A stretch of 64,000 nucleotides of DNA from Cephalopachus bancanus (GCA_027257055.1 JAPVLO010000097.1:6673001-6737000), one strand, 5' to 3'. Shown: positions 26,751 to 38,217, counted from the first letter of the stretch. A program made the numbers and translations. Notes: generated by a model from the letters alone, not told the origin.

Positions 26751-28069
26751 TTGCAACACTTTAGAAACTAGGCAGTACAGAAAACTATTTTAAAAGTCCA
26801 TACTTGAATCTTGCTTCCTAGAACCTTACCATGTGTAAGCCCCCATTTAAAAAAATTAGTGCTAGATAACACCATTTATTATGCGAGACTCGCTGAAGGC
26901 TTTTTGGAAACAGGAAGTTGGGTCACCTTACTGAAGCTGACTAGCTCCTCCTGCAGGACAGGTGAAGCTTTAAGTGCCAAGTACTCCCTGTGTGGCACAA
27001 TGGAGTATGGAACTCGCCATTCCCACCTGATTGTCCGCACCTCACAATTATTTTTCCAAAAACCTTGTGCCAACCTCTGCCACCTCCTAGACTGCAATTT
27101 AGTGATTTGTGATGGGTCTTATCAAATCTGCCTGTTCACAATTGGAAATGAATGGAGACATTATTTCACATCCATGTGGTCTGTCCACCCTAAAAGAATT
27201 TTATATCAGATCATTTCAAATGGAGAAATGGTCAAAAGCTTCACATATACAGGCATCTTTTAGATTTATTTCATTACTTTGAAACAATATCATATTCTAT
27301 GAGGTATCAGATGCCCAACTCCAAAGGCTAGGCTTGGAACTATAGGTACCAAGCTACCAATCACAGATAACTTTTCAGATTTCTTTTTATTTTGTTTTTA
27401 AACAAACCAAGACATTGAAAAAACAAAAAGGTACCAACATGGAGGACAGCAGGACCAGAGGGCCAAAAACAGGCATCCCAATTGGCAATCGTCAGTAGTG
27501 ACAGAACTCCAGCTGCCTGACTGAAACCTCGTAAGAACAAATCTGCTAAAGGGAATGGTTTTCGTTGCTAAGGGTGCAATCAGTGAAGAGCACTTGAAGC
27601 AGTTGCCCCAAAGAAGCCTGGACCTAAAGAGTCTTGTCCATAGTGCAGGGTAGAGGGTCACTGGGGAGCAGGTGTACCTTTTTCTGGCAGGAAGGGAAAA
27701 CACCTGGCTCAGGATATGGTGGCCACTAAGGAGGTCTGAAAATCTGCTAAAGTGCATAGCACCAGCTCACTGTCACCTCAACGACTCTCAGGTGAATATT
27801 AGAGTACTGGAAATTAATTTCTGAACACAGGTGCCAGTTATTTGGTCCTGGCCATCCATGCTGGGATCACATAGTCTTGGGTTAATCAGAAGTTACTGAA
27901 AGGTTGATTAACGATCAAGTTTGCTAAAAAATTTTAGTTATTTCTAAGAATTAGCCATTAATATCAATCATGCTAATGTTAGGCCAAAATACTATTATGT
28001 CAAAATAACTGTTTTCTTAAAGCACTCATCTGCCCTATGGGGAAAAATGTAAAAGGTTTTTATTTACGT
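26751..28069 (+). other. ERV interior, unassigned
   Basis: It lies inside the provirus by position. I cannot assign it to gag, pol or env by eye. Frames of 150 codons (26811-27263, plus) and 119 codons (27398-27757, minus) are open but show no protease, reverse transcriptase or integrase motif. Part of it may be a separate, unrecognised insertion. Confidence 0.35.
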
Positions 28070-28355
28070 TTGTTTTTTGAGTTGGAGTCTCACTCTGTCA
28101 CCCAGACTGGAGTGCAGTGGCTGTTCCCGGCCACCGCAGCCTCAACCTGCTGGGCTCCGGCGATCCTTCCGCCTCAGCCTTCCAAGTAGCTGGAACTACA
28201 GGCACACGCTACCACACCTGGCTAATTTTTTGATTTATTGTAGAGATGAGGTCTCACCAAGTTGCCCAGACGGGTCTCAAACCCACAGGCTCAGGCAATC
28301 CACTCACCTCAGCCTCCCAAAGCGCAGGATTACAGGCTGAACCACTGAGCCCGGC
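28070..28355 (-). repeat. Youngest-type Alu in the ERV
   Basis: A reverse full-length Alu: 'TTTTTTGAGTTGGAGTCTCA', 'GATTTATTGTAGAGATGAGG' and an end at GAGCCCGGCC. No certain TSD. It lies in opposite orientation 357 bp from the next Alu. Confidence 0.93.
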
Positions 28356-28712
28356 CTGTTTACCTTTTAAGTAAACTACAGAAAGGGGAGGGAGGAAAAG
28401 AAAAACTTAGTTAGCTCCCTGCTGTATTTGTTGTTTTTTGTAGTTTAAGATTAAATCACTTCTATCAAACACCAACGTTTTACTTTTCACAATCCTTCAA
28501 TTATCACTTTAACTAAATGAGTAACTTTTACAATGGTCCGTAATCCTGTGTTGTAACATCATGCTTTTTAAACCTTTAACATTTAACAAACTCTCCAACA
28601 TAGAAGTTTTAGGGTCTCAATTCAGTCTTTTTGGAGAGGGGGAGAAAACAGAAAGTGCCTTCAGTTTCCAGGGACAGCACCTCACCCAAACTTTTCTCTT
28701 AAACTGTCTCCA

Positions 28713-29012
28713 TGGCAGGGATTAGTGGCTCAGTTTGTAATCCCAGCACTTTGGGAGCTGAGGCGAATGGATTGCCTGAGCCCGCAGGTTCGAGACCCAC
28801 CTGGACAACTTGGTGAGACCTCATTCCTACAATAAATTAAAAAAAATTAGCCGGGCATGGTAGCGTGTGCCTGTAGTTCTGGCTACTTGGAAGGCTGAGG
28901 TGGAAGGATTACCAGAGCCCAGCAAGTCGAGGCTGCAGTGGCCGGGAGTGTGCCACTGCACTCTAGTCTGGGCAACAGAGTAAGACTCCAAAAAATAAAA
29001 AAAATAAAACCA
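28713..29012 (+). repeat. Youngest-type Alu in the ERV
   Basis: A full-length plus-strand Alu with 'CTACAATAAATTAAAAAAAA' and a mixed AAATAAAA tail. Perfect 12-bp TSD, AAACTGTCTCCA, at 28701-28712 and 29013-29024. Confidence 0.95.
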
Positions 29013-29509
29013 AAACTGTCTCCACAGTTTTGACTCAGGCCCGGTGAGTAGTGCCTGCTGATTAGGTGAATTATTTTGCAAACAACATCTATTGTAAAAC
29101 CTAAGAATGATATCTGAGATTTCATTCAAACTTTGCCTACCCAGGTCTCAGTCACCCAGAGCAGTTTATAATCAGCTACAGGACTGACAAATGCTCTTCA
29201 GTGCCAAATGAGAGTAATTGCATAAACTAAACTAATACAAACCAAATAATTTTATAACCTTTTTGTTTAAAGTATTGCTAATTATTTTTGTGTTTTTCAG
29301 AGTTAAAAGAAAATAAAACCTTTTTTTTCTTGGAACTACTTGGTCTCACAAATAAGTAAAGTATGCTTTTATAATCTAAACTTGAAGCTTATATCTTTCT
29401 CTCTACCTAATTTTTCCAGAATTTAGGAGTTATTAATTTATAACAGCATGGCTATTTCAGTAAGAATCTACTTTCTTTTCTAACAAAATGTGATTGAAAA
29501 TACTGATTG

Positions 29510-29806
29510 AGCCGGGCTCGGTGGCTCAGCCTGTAATCCCACGCCTTTGGGAGGCTGAGGTGAATGGATTGCCTGAGCCCGCGGGGTTCGAGACCCGCCT
29601 AGACAGCGAGACTGCATCTCTACAATAAATAAAAAAATCAGCCGGACGTGGTAGCGCAGGCCTATAATTCTGGCTACTTGGAAGGCTGAGGCGGAAGGAT
29701 CGCCGGAGCCCAGCAGGTCGAGGCTGCGGTGGCCGGGAGTGGCCACTGCACTCCAGTCGGGCGACAGAGTGAGACTCCAACTCAAAAAAAAAAAAAAAAG
29801 AAAAAA
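29510..29806 (+). repeat. Youngest-type Alu in the ERV
   Basis: It starts GCCGGGCTCGGTGGCTCAGC, has the CCCACGCCTTTGGG variant, and shows both palindromic arms (left at 29581-29598, right at 29729-29746). The A tail is intact. Perfect 14-bp TSD, GAAAATACTGATTG, at 29496-29509 and 29807-29820. The high CpG content suggests recent insertion. Confidence 0.96.
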
Positions 29807-29820
29807 GAAAATACTGATTG

Positions 29821-31228
29821 CTTTACCAAGGCTTTGACTGGAATAATGTTTCAGAACAAACTGCTTTGAGGAATTAAGATTAAGATCTATAAAGAGTCAG
29901 TAAAAAAACTCTTGAACAGGCTGGCCTGTTCCATACAAATCTATACAGCAAATCCTTGGCTAACTCAAAGGCTCCTAGAAAATCTAATCTAAAATTCCTT
30001 ATGAAAGGAGTTCCAACAAAGCCAATTCAAAAGAGCCAATATGGCAAATAATTATTCTTGCTGTACTTCATGAAAATAAGTATAAAACTTATTTTACAAA
30101 TAAATTGATCATACTATAATTTATCTTTAATAAAAATGGAGAACTGGAGAAAGAAAATTATGCTTTAAAAATATAGTACATCTGTTTTAAATTATCTTGT
30201 TCATTATTATTTTTTACTATTTATGTATTTTTAAGTTTTCAAGCAAAGTTTATTTAGAAAGTAAATTAGAGAGAGAGAGGGAGAAAGGTTCACCTCCCCA
30301 AGGTAAGGGAAGGGGCCAAAGCTAAGAAAACATGGCAGCCATAGCTCAAAGAGTCACATGGAGGCAGCAGAGTTTAGCAACACAATGGCTATTTTTTACA
30401 ATTTAATCTGCATCCTAAAGTCTTCCCTAGCTCCATGTCTCCAAACTATCGTTTCAAATTTTTCTTCAGACTTTCTCAAAGCAGCTATATTTCCTTGTTA
30501 AAATCATTATCTTAATAGTTAAGATTTTTTTCTTTTGCTCGAACTTATTTTCCTCAGCATTCCAACATTTACAGTATCCTCTGTGTTGCAAAACAAAAAA
30601 TAGTTCTAATTTTCCTGACTCTTTCCCTTCTGGAGACCCCTCATAACGATCTATAAATCTCACACTCAACAACCCAAGATCTTGGACGACTCTAGACCCT
30701 CAACAATTCTATATATTCTGAGAAAACAAAACATATCCAAAAGCAAACTTTAACATTCCAGCTTTACAGGCCCTCACATCTACCATACTGTCTGCCTTGT
30801 GGAGGAGGAGGACTATTGAGAGAACTCTTACACCCAGGACTTCAAGTACAATCCCACCACAGAACCCGAAGAAACTTGGAGGCAAGCTGTGGGGACATCC
30901 AAATATGAACTAAGGAGTTTGCTGGTACAACACAGAGCTGCCTGGATTTCTGAGCTGCCAAGCTCACTGGGGTAACTATTTACAAATATATTTTAACAGA
31001 CAACCAAGCCTGAATGTGTTGTGACAGCAGCTATAATGGCCTTTATTATAGGATTATTAATTCTAACAGTATGCACTTTTGCATAGTGCTTTGTGTGCAG
31101 ATGCTAAAAATACTCTAACAACTCCATTGGCTCCTGCCCCCTTATCCCCTTCTCTTACTTTAGGCAGGTAGTTCCTGCTGAACTACGCCCAAACTCCCTA
31201 ACATGAAATAAGATTATTTCAAAACTAC
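29821..31228 (+). pseudogene. ERV 3' interior with env-end-like relic
   Basis: It lies between the last internal Alu and the polypurine tract. At 31021-31083 one frame encodes 21 mostly hydrophobic residues and then a stop (31084-31086). This suits the membrane anchor at the end of a retroviral env, about 150 bp before the tract. An in-frame stop at 30994 breaks it from anything upstream. No SU or fusion-peptide motif was identified. The 29821-30780 part is A+T-rich and unassigned. Confidence 0.4.
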
Positions 31229-31240
31229 AAGAGGAGGGAA
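31229..31240 (+). other. Retroviral polypurine tract
   Basis: AAGAGGAGGGAA directly precedes the TG that opens the 3' LTR. This is the expected place and composition for the plus-strand primer. Confidence 0.85.
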
Positions 31241-32019
31241 TGAAAGGACAATATGCGGCTGGGCTTGGGGGCTCAGCCTCTAATCCCAGGACTTCTGGAG
31301 GCCGAGGCAAATGGATTGCCTCAGCTCGCTGGTTCAAGACCAGCCCGGGCAACTTGGTAAGACCTCATCTCTACAATAAAATAAAATAAAATATTAGCTG
31401 GGCACGATAGCATGCGCCTTTAATTCTAGTTACTTGGAAGGCTGAGGCAGAAGGATTGCTGGAGCCCAGCAGGTCGATGCTGGGGTGGACATGAGTGCAG
31501 CCTGGGCAACAGAGTGAGACTCCAACTAAAAACAAAAAACAAAACAAAACAAAACAAAAAAACATAGTGTTTCTCTGGTCACCTTGAGTAGGCTTCGTAG
31601 AGTGCATACAATAATCCTTTACCAGAAGAACAATCAGTTTTTCCCAGAATCCTGGGTGAGTCTCATTCTATTTGGTCACAAGATGTTAAGATTAACATCT
31701 CTGTTCCAAGAATCTGCCTACCTGCTATTGGCCCACCATTTGTCTAAGTGTCCGTGACTGACCCACCCATTCATCTGCTGTCAGAGATATGAGAAACAGA
31801 TCACCACCCCATCACCAGGGCATCAGCTCCTATATTAACCCACCCAAGAATGCTTGTCTGCCCTCCTTATAAAGCAAAATTTTATAAATTCCCAGCTTCA
31901 AGTACTCAGGGTGGCACTTTTCTTAGTGTCGGGCCCCTCTCCACCCCTGGAGAGCAAATACACTTTTTCTAACCTACTCTTTGTGCAAATACTTGCTTTA
32001 CCTGCAGCACCAACTAACA
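31241..32019 (+). repeat. 3' LTR, about 470 bp, split by an Alu
   Basis: It begins TGAAAGGACAA like the 5' LTR and is interrupted by an Alu after about 14 bp. It continues TTTCTCTGGTCACCTTGAGT and ends CAACTAACA before the TSD. A TATA box, TATAAAG, lies at 31868-31874. The R/U5 part (GGCCCCTCTCCACCCCTGGA onward) pairs with the 5' LTR. It could act as a weak antisense promoter within TAF4B; that is inference. Confidence 0.9.
31255..31561 (+). repeat. Lineage-specific Alu inside the 3' LTR
   Basis: A full-length Alu with 'CTACAATAAAATAAAATAAA' and a tail of (AAAAC)n. The LTR text before it (TGAAAGGACAA) and after it (TAGTGTTTCTCTGG) joins up when compared with the 5' LTR. It therefore landed after the provirus. 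Part of the right arm is missing near 31498. The TSD is not clear. Confidence 0.9.
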
Positions 32020-32077
32020 AGAATATAAAACGAATCTTAAAATAAAAAGAGCTGCTTCTTTATTTAAAGTAATAACA

Positions 32078-32224
32078 TAGACCAGCACAGTGGTTCACAT
32101 CTGTAATCCTAGTACTTTGGGAGGCCAAGGTGGGAGGATTGCTTGAGGCCAGGAGTTTAAAACCAGCCTGGGAAACACAGTGAGACCCTATGTACAAAAA
32201 ATAAAGTTTTAAAAATAATAAAGT
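32078..32224 (+). repeat. Free left Alu monomer or AluJ left half
   Basis: A single left arm only, with 'GCTTGAGGCCAGGAGTTTAA' and 'CAGTGAGACCCTATGTAC', then an A-rich tail. It lacks the young markers. Confidence 0.8.
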
Positions 32225-32729
32225 TGCAAGTAACATGCTTTAAGTTCTGCTGAATCTGTAAAATATAAAAAGCATGAGATGACAATAAATCTGTGTAACA
32301 AGTCAGTTGTAATAGATAATGACAAAAACTTCAGAAAATTATGGTCCCCTGTAGCCTAGTGTAAGAGAATGGAGGTAAAGAATAGCTACCTGTGCCCCAC
32401 AAGGAAATGAAGACTAAAGCTGTTCCCTTCATGTCAATGCAATTACTTATACACCTTTTCAGAATGAAGAATTACCTGCAATGGCAACCAGAAATCTGCC
32501 CTGAAACAGATTTCAAGTCTTTGGGTTTTCCAAAGTAATTTCAGGCTTTCAATGATAATCTACCCATATCCTCAAATGATGAAAACTAGTAAATATGGTA
32601 AAGAAAATAACATGTACTTAAGATCACTCAAATATCCATAAGCATTCAACCTAGTTTTCTATTTCAGAATATTCACATTTCTAAGCTTTGAAAAAATTAT
32701 CCTTAAACGATTTTAAGACTTAAATATTT
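32225..32729. other. Unassigned intron DNA
   Basis: Nothing recognised between two Alus. Confidence 0.4.
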
Positions 32730-32989
32730 TGCTGGATGTGGTGGCTCACACCTGTAATTCCAGCACTTTGGGAGGCGGAGGTGAGAGGACTGCCTGAGAC
32801 CAGGGGTTTGAGACCAGCCTGGGCGACTTGACAAGACCTCGTCTTTACAATAAATCAAGAAAAATTAGCTAGGTGTGGTGGCGCATACCTGTAGTTCTAG
32901 CTCCTTGGAAAGCTGAAGCAGAAGGATCACCTGAGCCCAGCAGGTCGAGGCTGCAGTGGCTGTGAGTGTGCCCCTGCATTCTAGCCTGG
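32730..32989 (+). repeat. Lineage-specific Alu, 3' end missing
   Basis: Complete from the 5' end through 'TGCATTCTAGCCTGG', then it stops without the GTGACAGAGTGAGACTCC end or an A tail. It abuts another repeat directly at about 32990. It has 'TTACAATAAATCAAGAAAAA' and the right-arm marker. Confidence 0.9.
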
Positions 32990-33310
32990 TTAATTTTATG
33001 GGTCAACTTGACTGGGCTAAGGAATATCCAGATAGCTGGTAAAACACTGTTTCTGAGTATGTTTGTTTTGGGAAGAGATTATCATTTGAATCAGTATTCT
33101 GAATAAAGAAGCCCAACTATCATTAACATGTGCAGGTATGGTACAATCTCCTGGGGGCCTAGATAGAACAAAAAGGTGAAGGGGGGGTGCATAACATCAA
33201 TAAGGGTACCCAATCTAAAACCAGATGAAGTGGGGATCGAAAGGAGGCCCAAACTTTATCTGTATGATGACCACTTATCTATCGAATCCTGAAGTGTACC
33301 CCACATCTTT

Positions 33311-33359
<49 letters not shown>

Positions 33360-33720
33360 TAAAAGGTGAAGGAAGGGCAAATTTGCTCTCTTCTGGAGCT
33401 GGGACATGCCTTTGAACATCAGAGCTCCAGGATTTTTTTCAGTACTTACAGTAACACCCCACTTCTATTCCTGCATTCCCCTGTTCTCAAGAGTTACACA
33501 CGCCATGGGCTCTCCTGTTTCTCAAGACTTGATACTGAGACTGAATTACACCACCAACTTTCCTGGGTCTCCAGGTTGCAGAAAGCATATCATGAGACTT
33601 CTCAGCCTCCATACTGATTTTTAAAATCCCCACATATGTGTTTATATAGCCCCTTAACAGATTTCAAGTCTTTGAGTGTTCCAAATATATCCTATTGGTT
33701 TTGTTTTCCCTAATACAATG
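32990..33720 (+). repeat. Old interspersed repeat, family unnamed
   Basis: It begins TTAATTTTATGGGTCAACTT and runs through 'GAACAAAAAGGTGAAG', 'GACTGAATTACACCACCAAC', 'ATGAGACTTCTCAGCCTCCA' and 'ATCCTATTGGTTTTGTTTTC'. I know this string as a common mammalian repeat but cannot name the family with certainty. It carries an A-TA-CA microsatellite in the middle. Confidence 0.6.
33311..33359. repeat. A-run, (TA)n and (CA)n compound microsatellite
   Basis: Fifteen A, then about eight TA, then about nine CA units. Likely polymorphic in length. Confidence 0.9.
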
Positions 33721-33784
33721 CCCAACATATATTGCTCTACAATTTGTAAAACAGTGAACTTTTAGGATGATTCCATTATAGTAG

Positions 33785-33990
33785 TTAAGAGCCTGCAGGC
33801 AAATATCAAATTCTTTGTATATGTACCTGGGCTCCTCTACTTACTAATTATGGAACTTTGGGTAAGTAGGTAATCCTCTCAATACCTGAGTTTTTTCATT
33901 TGAAAACAACAGTGAGATCACATAGAAGTTGTAAGGACTAGTGATCATAATAAATTCTAACTGCTTGATAAACATAAACTGTAAATATTA
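33785..33990 (-). repeat. MIR SINE
   Basis: Reverse MIR marks: 'GGAACTTTGGGTAAGTAGGT', 'TCTCAATACCTGAGTTTTTT' and 'AGTTGTAAGGACTAGTGATC'. Confidence 0.65.
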
Positions 33991-34023
33991 CATATATATT
34001 TTTAAGGCATATATATAATCGTA

Positions 34024-34103
34024 TTAGGTTGAGCTATAAGAAATTGCCAATAGTTAATGGTTTTTCATTTATAAAAATGGCAAGTTCATATGGTTTTACC
34101 TAA
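34024..34103. mobile_element. 80-bp MADE1-sized mariner-type MITE
   Basis: It starts TTAGGTTGAGCTATAAGAAA and ends GGTTTTACCTAA. The two halves are imperfect inverted copies, about 21 of the outer 26 positions pairing. TA precedes it; the base pair after it is TG, a decayed TA. Its size equals the 80 bp of MADE1, but the interior sequence differs from what I remember of MADE1. Confidence 0.7.
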
Positions 34104-36397
34104 TGTATGCATGGATATTTTCAGAAAGAATACCCAAGAAATGTAAGAGCTGTTTTAAATACTCTTCTCCATTATCTGCAAATTTTAAACACTATCATAA
34201 ACACTCTCTTTCTCAAATAAAAAGGCTGCCTATATCCTTTGCTTTAAGTAGCACTATCTTAAAAGAGACTCAAACTCAAAAAAAAAAAAAAAGATCCCTT
34301 TCCTTCACCCCAAAATCAATAATAATTTATTGACTGAGCAACCTACCTTCTTTTGTTACTCTTCTTGGGCGATTCCTCTTCATTTCAGAAAACTTAAAGA
34401 CTTAAGAATGCTGGCCCTGGAAAGGACCTTAGAGATTACATACTAAGGTAAACTCATGTTAGTTTAAACACTGTCAGAAAGTTTTTTCTGAAATCTAATC
34501 TAAATATTACATTCCAAAGAGCTCTGGTTTTAATAATTCTATGTAACTACCCTTTTATAAAGTGGGTGGGAATAGAGAAAAATCAAGAAATAAGAACAAA
34601 ATAATATTTTCTGTCCGACATAATCAAATAAATGTGTGTGGCACTCTGGGCTTCAGAAGACTACCAAAGTCTAGTGCTTTGAAGCCCTATCCTACTACAC
34701 GCTAAAATGATTCATGGACAGGCAGTACTGGAGAAAATAATTAAGTCTACACGTCCCTAACACCGTGTTCTCTGAAGATGACAAAGAAATGAATTCCATC
34801 TTGCTCTGCCTCATGATTTTTCTTCTTAATCTGGTACAGACACACACACCTACCACTGGAGTTGACTGTTCTTAGACAGAAACCTCTCTATACCATCACT
34901 CTTTTCAGGGCACTCCCAGCTAGCTTTCTCAGACTTCCTATTTGGCTATGAGCAGGAAACTGCTGCTGAATGCTTTCTGTGCTTTAAAACCAGGCACATC
35001 ACCACCTAGCACTGAACTACCTATTCTGTCTTTCACTGCTCAGAAAGAGCATACCACCAAAGTGCAGAAATAATGGGAGAAGAGAGGGAATACTGCTGTA
35101 ACAATTAGCATGAAGGGGGAGAATGGCTACCTACCACACAGATTTCTTCATAAAACCAGAGTTGCTCTGGAACTCTGTTCAGCAGTTCTTTTGCTCAGTG
35201 TCTACAACATGCTAAGACACCAAGATTATAATATTGAATCATGAGCAAAAGGGAGAGGATGCCTGTGCCACCATAACTCCGGTAATTTTTTTCTAGGATA
35301 CACTCAAATTAGTGTAATGCTTGGGTGATTTCTGACTAGTAAAGAGACTACAGATATTTTACTTTCTCATAAAAATTAACATTTTCAAAATAGAAGGCAC
35401 GCGATACAAATTTGCCAAATTAATGTGAATTATCTTTCTCAGTTATCTCAAACTCTATCATGTACATCAAGTGACAAAGCTAAAGAAAACTTTTTTCAAA
35501 ATACAATGCATTTTATTACTTTTATACTACTTCAGCACAGATTTGTGGACAACTTCTGACTTTTCTTAAAATAAGTTTATTTCTTTAAGACCTTTGATTT
35601 CTATGTAATTTTAAAAATTGTACACCAAGCTCTAATGACATACTTTGCCCTTCAGAGGACCAGGTGTTTAACAGAGTTTAACAATTTTATTTGTGTTTTA
35701 TGGCACCCAGATATGGGGAAAATATTAACAATGCAAATTTGAAGGAAACTCTTAAAAAATTTGTTTCCTTAGGAGCATCATCATTTATTTCTTTATCCTG
35801 ATTCAAGAATAGAATTACACAGAGTAGCACTTTAACCTGCTTCTAGAGAGAATGAGCATATACTAATATACATTATAATTTCTTCATTTAGGTTAGCAAA
35901 TAAACTATTTTAAGTAAAATGTACTAAGTACATCAATACTATAAGCACCATGTAGCTAATGTGGTACTGTAAACCATTTAATTTTTACAGAAATATCAGC
36001 ATTTTCCAACCAATTGACAAATATTCTTGGGAGTTTTCGTTTATTTATATTAGTAAAAAAGCACTCAAAGTAAAACCGTATGCTGACATTCCATAATTTG
36101 TACTTTCTTAGCTCCAAGAACCAATTTTGTATAGTGATGTGATTTTTTAGACATGTTACTATAACAAGTTATCACAAAACCTATCTTCGTATTTAACAAA
36201 ATAAACACTGATATTCATGTCGGATCACTAACAAGTCATGCAAACTATTTGAAAGTACAGCTAATGGGGAAAAAGACAGACTCTATAAGAATCTTGAATT
36301 AACAAGGGAAGTAATGTTTTAAAATTCCAAAAGGCCCCAAATACATGATTGGGATAATATACACACACTATACACACATGCACATACTCTAAATCCT
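34104..36397. other. Unassigned, repeat-poor intron DNA
   Basis: 2.3 kb of A+T-rich sequence without Alu or LINE that I can see. A short stretch near 34410-34470 recalls an old MIR/MER fragment. No exon recognised. Confidence 0.4.
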
Positions 36398-36534
36398 TAT
36401 TTTTATTTTTTATTGTAATAGAAATGAGGTCTTTCTGTATTGCTCAGGCTGGTCTTGAACTCCTAGGTTCAATCTATTCTCCTGCCTTAGCCTCCCAAAC
36501 CCTGGAGTTATAGGCATGAGGCACCATGCCCAGC
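36398..36534 (-). repeat. Single Alu monomer (FLAM-like)
   Basis: One left arm in reverse: 'GCTCAGGCTGGTCTTGAACT', 'CTTAGCCTCCCAAA', ending CATGCCCAGCC. Old. Confidence 0.8.
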
Positions 36535-37406
36535 CCAAATACTCTAAATCTTAAAGTGGGTTTTATATTTACTGCATCAAAAACTGTACAGTCTACATTA
36601 ATTTAAAAACTAACTTCATATCTGTAATGTCAAACCACAGCAGTAAAAAAGGACACATTCAAAATACTATCAAGTAGTCAATTTTAACTATTTGGTTCAA
36701 ATGATATTGGTAACTGCTGCAAGGAAACAGTAGCTGAAGCCATTGAACTTTACCAAGGCTTCTGAGAATATCAAGTGTAAATTTCCAAAGGCCAGGATGG
36801 TATACAAATTGTGCAAGTAGAAACATTGTTTTTAAAAATAAAGTTTTGCTTAGTTTTATTACAGAAACAAATATGAAAGGATACATGTCTGAAGATTCTA
36901 TGAAATCTTCCAAATTGAAATAGTAGTAGAAGAAAACTGTATTACTAAAGAACCAGACCCAACCAACTTTCCTCTGGGATTATATGTTAATTCTAAGAAA
37001 TATAAATCAAATATGTTAAGATTACAAGTTCCCATCTATAAAGAAACAAAAAGGAAAGACTCCATTTCCAAAGTACAGTACATTAAAAATAAAAATGGTT
37101 TCATACATCATCTTTGTGTTGTTTGAGAGGAAATAAAACAGGTGAATAAAGGGTTTTTAATAATCCTAAATGCAATTCCAGTTATTGGAGGGGCCAATAC
37201 ATAAACAGTGGACCTAAACCCTGAAAGAGCATATAATAAGGTCCTCTTCTAATTCCTGATATGAAAATAAAATATCATTAAAGTTAAAACACCATGAATA
37301 AAAATCAGCAAAAAAGAAAGCTGTCTTCAGTTAATTTCAAAATAAGAATTATACTGAAATGTCACCAGCTCATCAAAGAAATAGATATTTTCATTCAAAC
37401 TGGCAT
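36535..37406. other. Unassigned intron DNA
   Basis: Nothing recognised. The 84-codon minus frame at 36659-36913 has no known content. Confidence 0.4.
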
Positions 37407-37408
37407 TA

Positions 37409-37749
37409 CAGTCATCCTTGTCATCTGCAAGGGGAACAGTACTAGCACATGGAAACTCAAACCTGAGGATGCTGAAGTCCCTGATAGAAAATGACTTAGT
37501 ATTTGCATACAGCCTCCATATCCTCTCTTATAGTTTGAATCATCCCTAGATTACTTATAATACCTAATACAATGTAAATAGTTAATATGCTGTATTTTTT
37601 ACTATGTAAACAGTCGTTATACTGTATTTGTTAAATAATTATATTATTTTCATTATCTTTTTGAGAGGCTTTAAAAATATATATTTTTGATCTAGAATTG
37701 GTTAAATTCACAGATGTGAATGAAACTCAGGGATACAAAGGACCAACTC
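37409..37749 (+). mobile_element. MER2/Tigger-like DNA transposon relic
   Basis: It begins CAGTCATCCTTG and ends GGACCAACTC, with TA at 37407-37408 and 37750-37751. Inside are 'GAGGATGCTGAAGTCCCTGA', 'TAGTATTTGCATACAGCCTC' and 'TAGATTACTTATAATACCTA', the typical text of the short Tigger/MER2-type non-autonomous elements. No coding capacity. Confidence 0.8.
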
Positions 37750-38217
37750 TAATTAAAAGTCTGACAATTATCTAAGCTTAAAGTCCAGAAAATACAGAGG
37801 AAAATACATATGCCTTGCTTCTCAAAATTAAAGAAACACCAAGTGAATAGTCAATTCAATATATTTATACTCAAGTAAGAAAATAATCTGTTTTGAAACC
37901 AAAACTTAAATAATTTGTATTTAAACATTGATAGCATAAGTCATATAAATTGATTTTATCACTGTTTTGAACACAAACAGCTCATTCAGGATATCGTCCA
38001 TAACCTATGGACTTTCTCAGATTCAAATATACAATGAATAAAAAACACTTGAAAAATTCTGATTATTTTAAGTTAGGAAATATTTAATATGTCTAAAATT
38101 TGTGAAAAATTCAAATGAGAATAAGAAGCAAAGCTTTAAAGAGATGAGTGGTTAACATTTCAAATCCACTATGGGCTATTAATGCTACTTATAAAACACT
38201 GTCAAAAGTTGAAATAA

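Larger units (their letters stand above)
24857..32024 (+). mobile_element. Class I endogenous retrovirus, complete insertion, defective
   Basis: The proviral body is 24862-32019. It is framed by the 5-bp TSD AGAAT at 24857-24861 and 32020-32024, with TG...CA LTR ends at both sides. In order: 5' LTR, primer binding site, leader and gag-like relics, rearranged middle, env-end-like relic, polypurine tract, 3' LTR. The primer site matches the tRNA-Ile 3' end, as in the HERV-I type group; a 4-5-bp TSD and this layout fit gamma-like (class I) elements. Four Alus have since landed in it. No long retroviral frame survives. It lies antisense to TAF4B in the last intron. Confidence 0.9.

Noticed and set aside
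26811..27263. A 150-codon frame as a retroviral or cellular gene
   Set aside because: No recognisable domain, no retroviral motif, and it sits in a degraded ERV interior. Length alone is weak evidence.
27398..27757. A 119-codon minus frame as a novel protein or a retrocopy
   Set aside because: I found no tail, TSD or known protein content. Kept as unassigned.
29581..29598. A tRNA gene suggested by GGTTCGAGACC and a T-arm-like stem
   Set aside because: It is part of an Alu left arm; there is no acceptor stem, anticodon arm or tRNA length.
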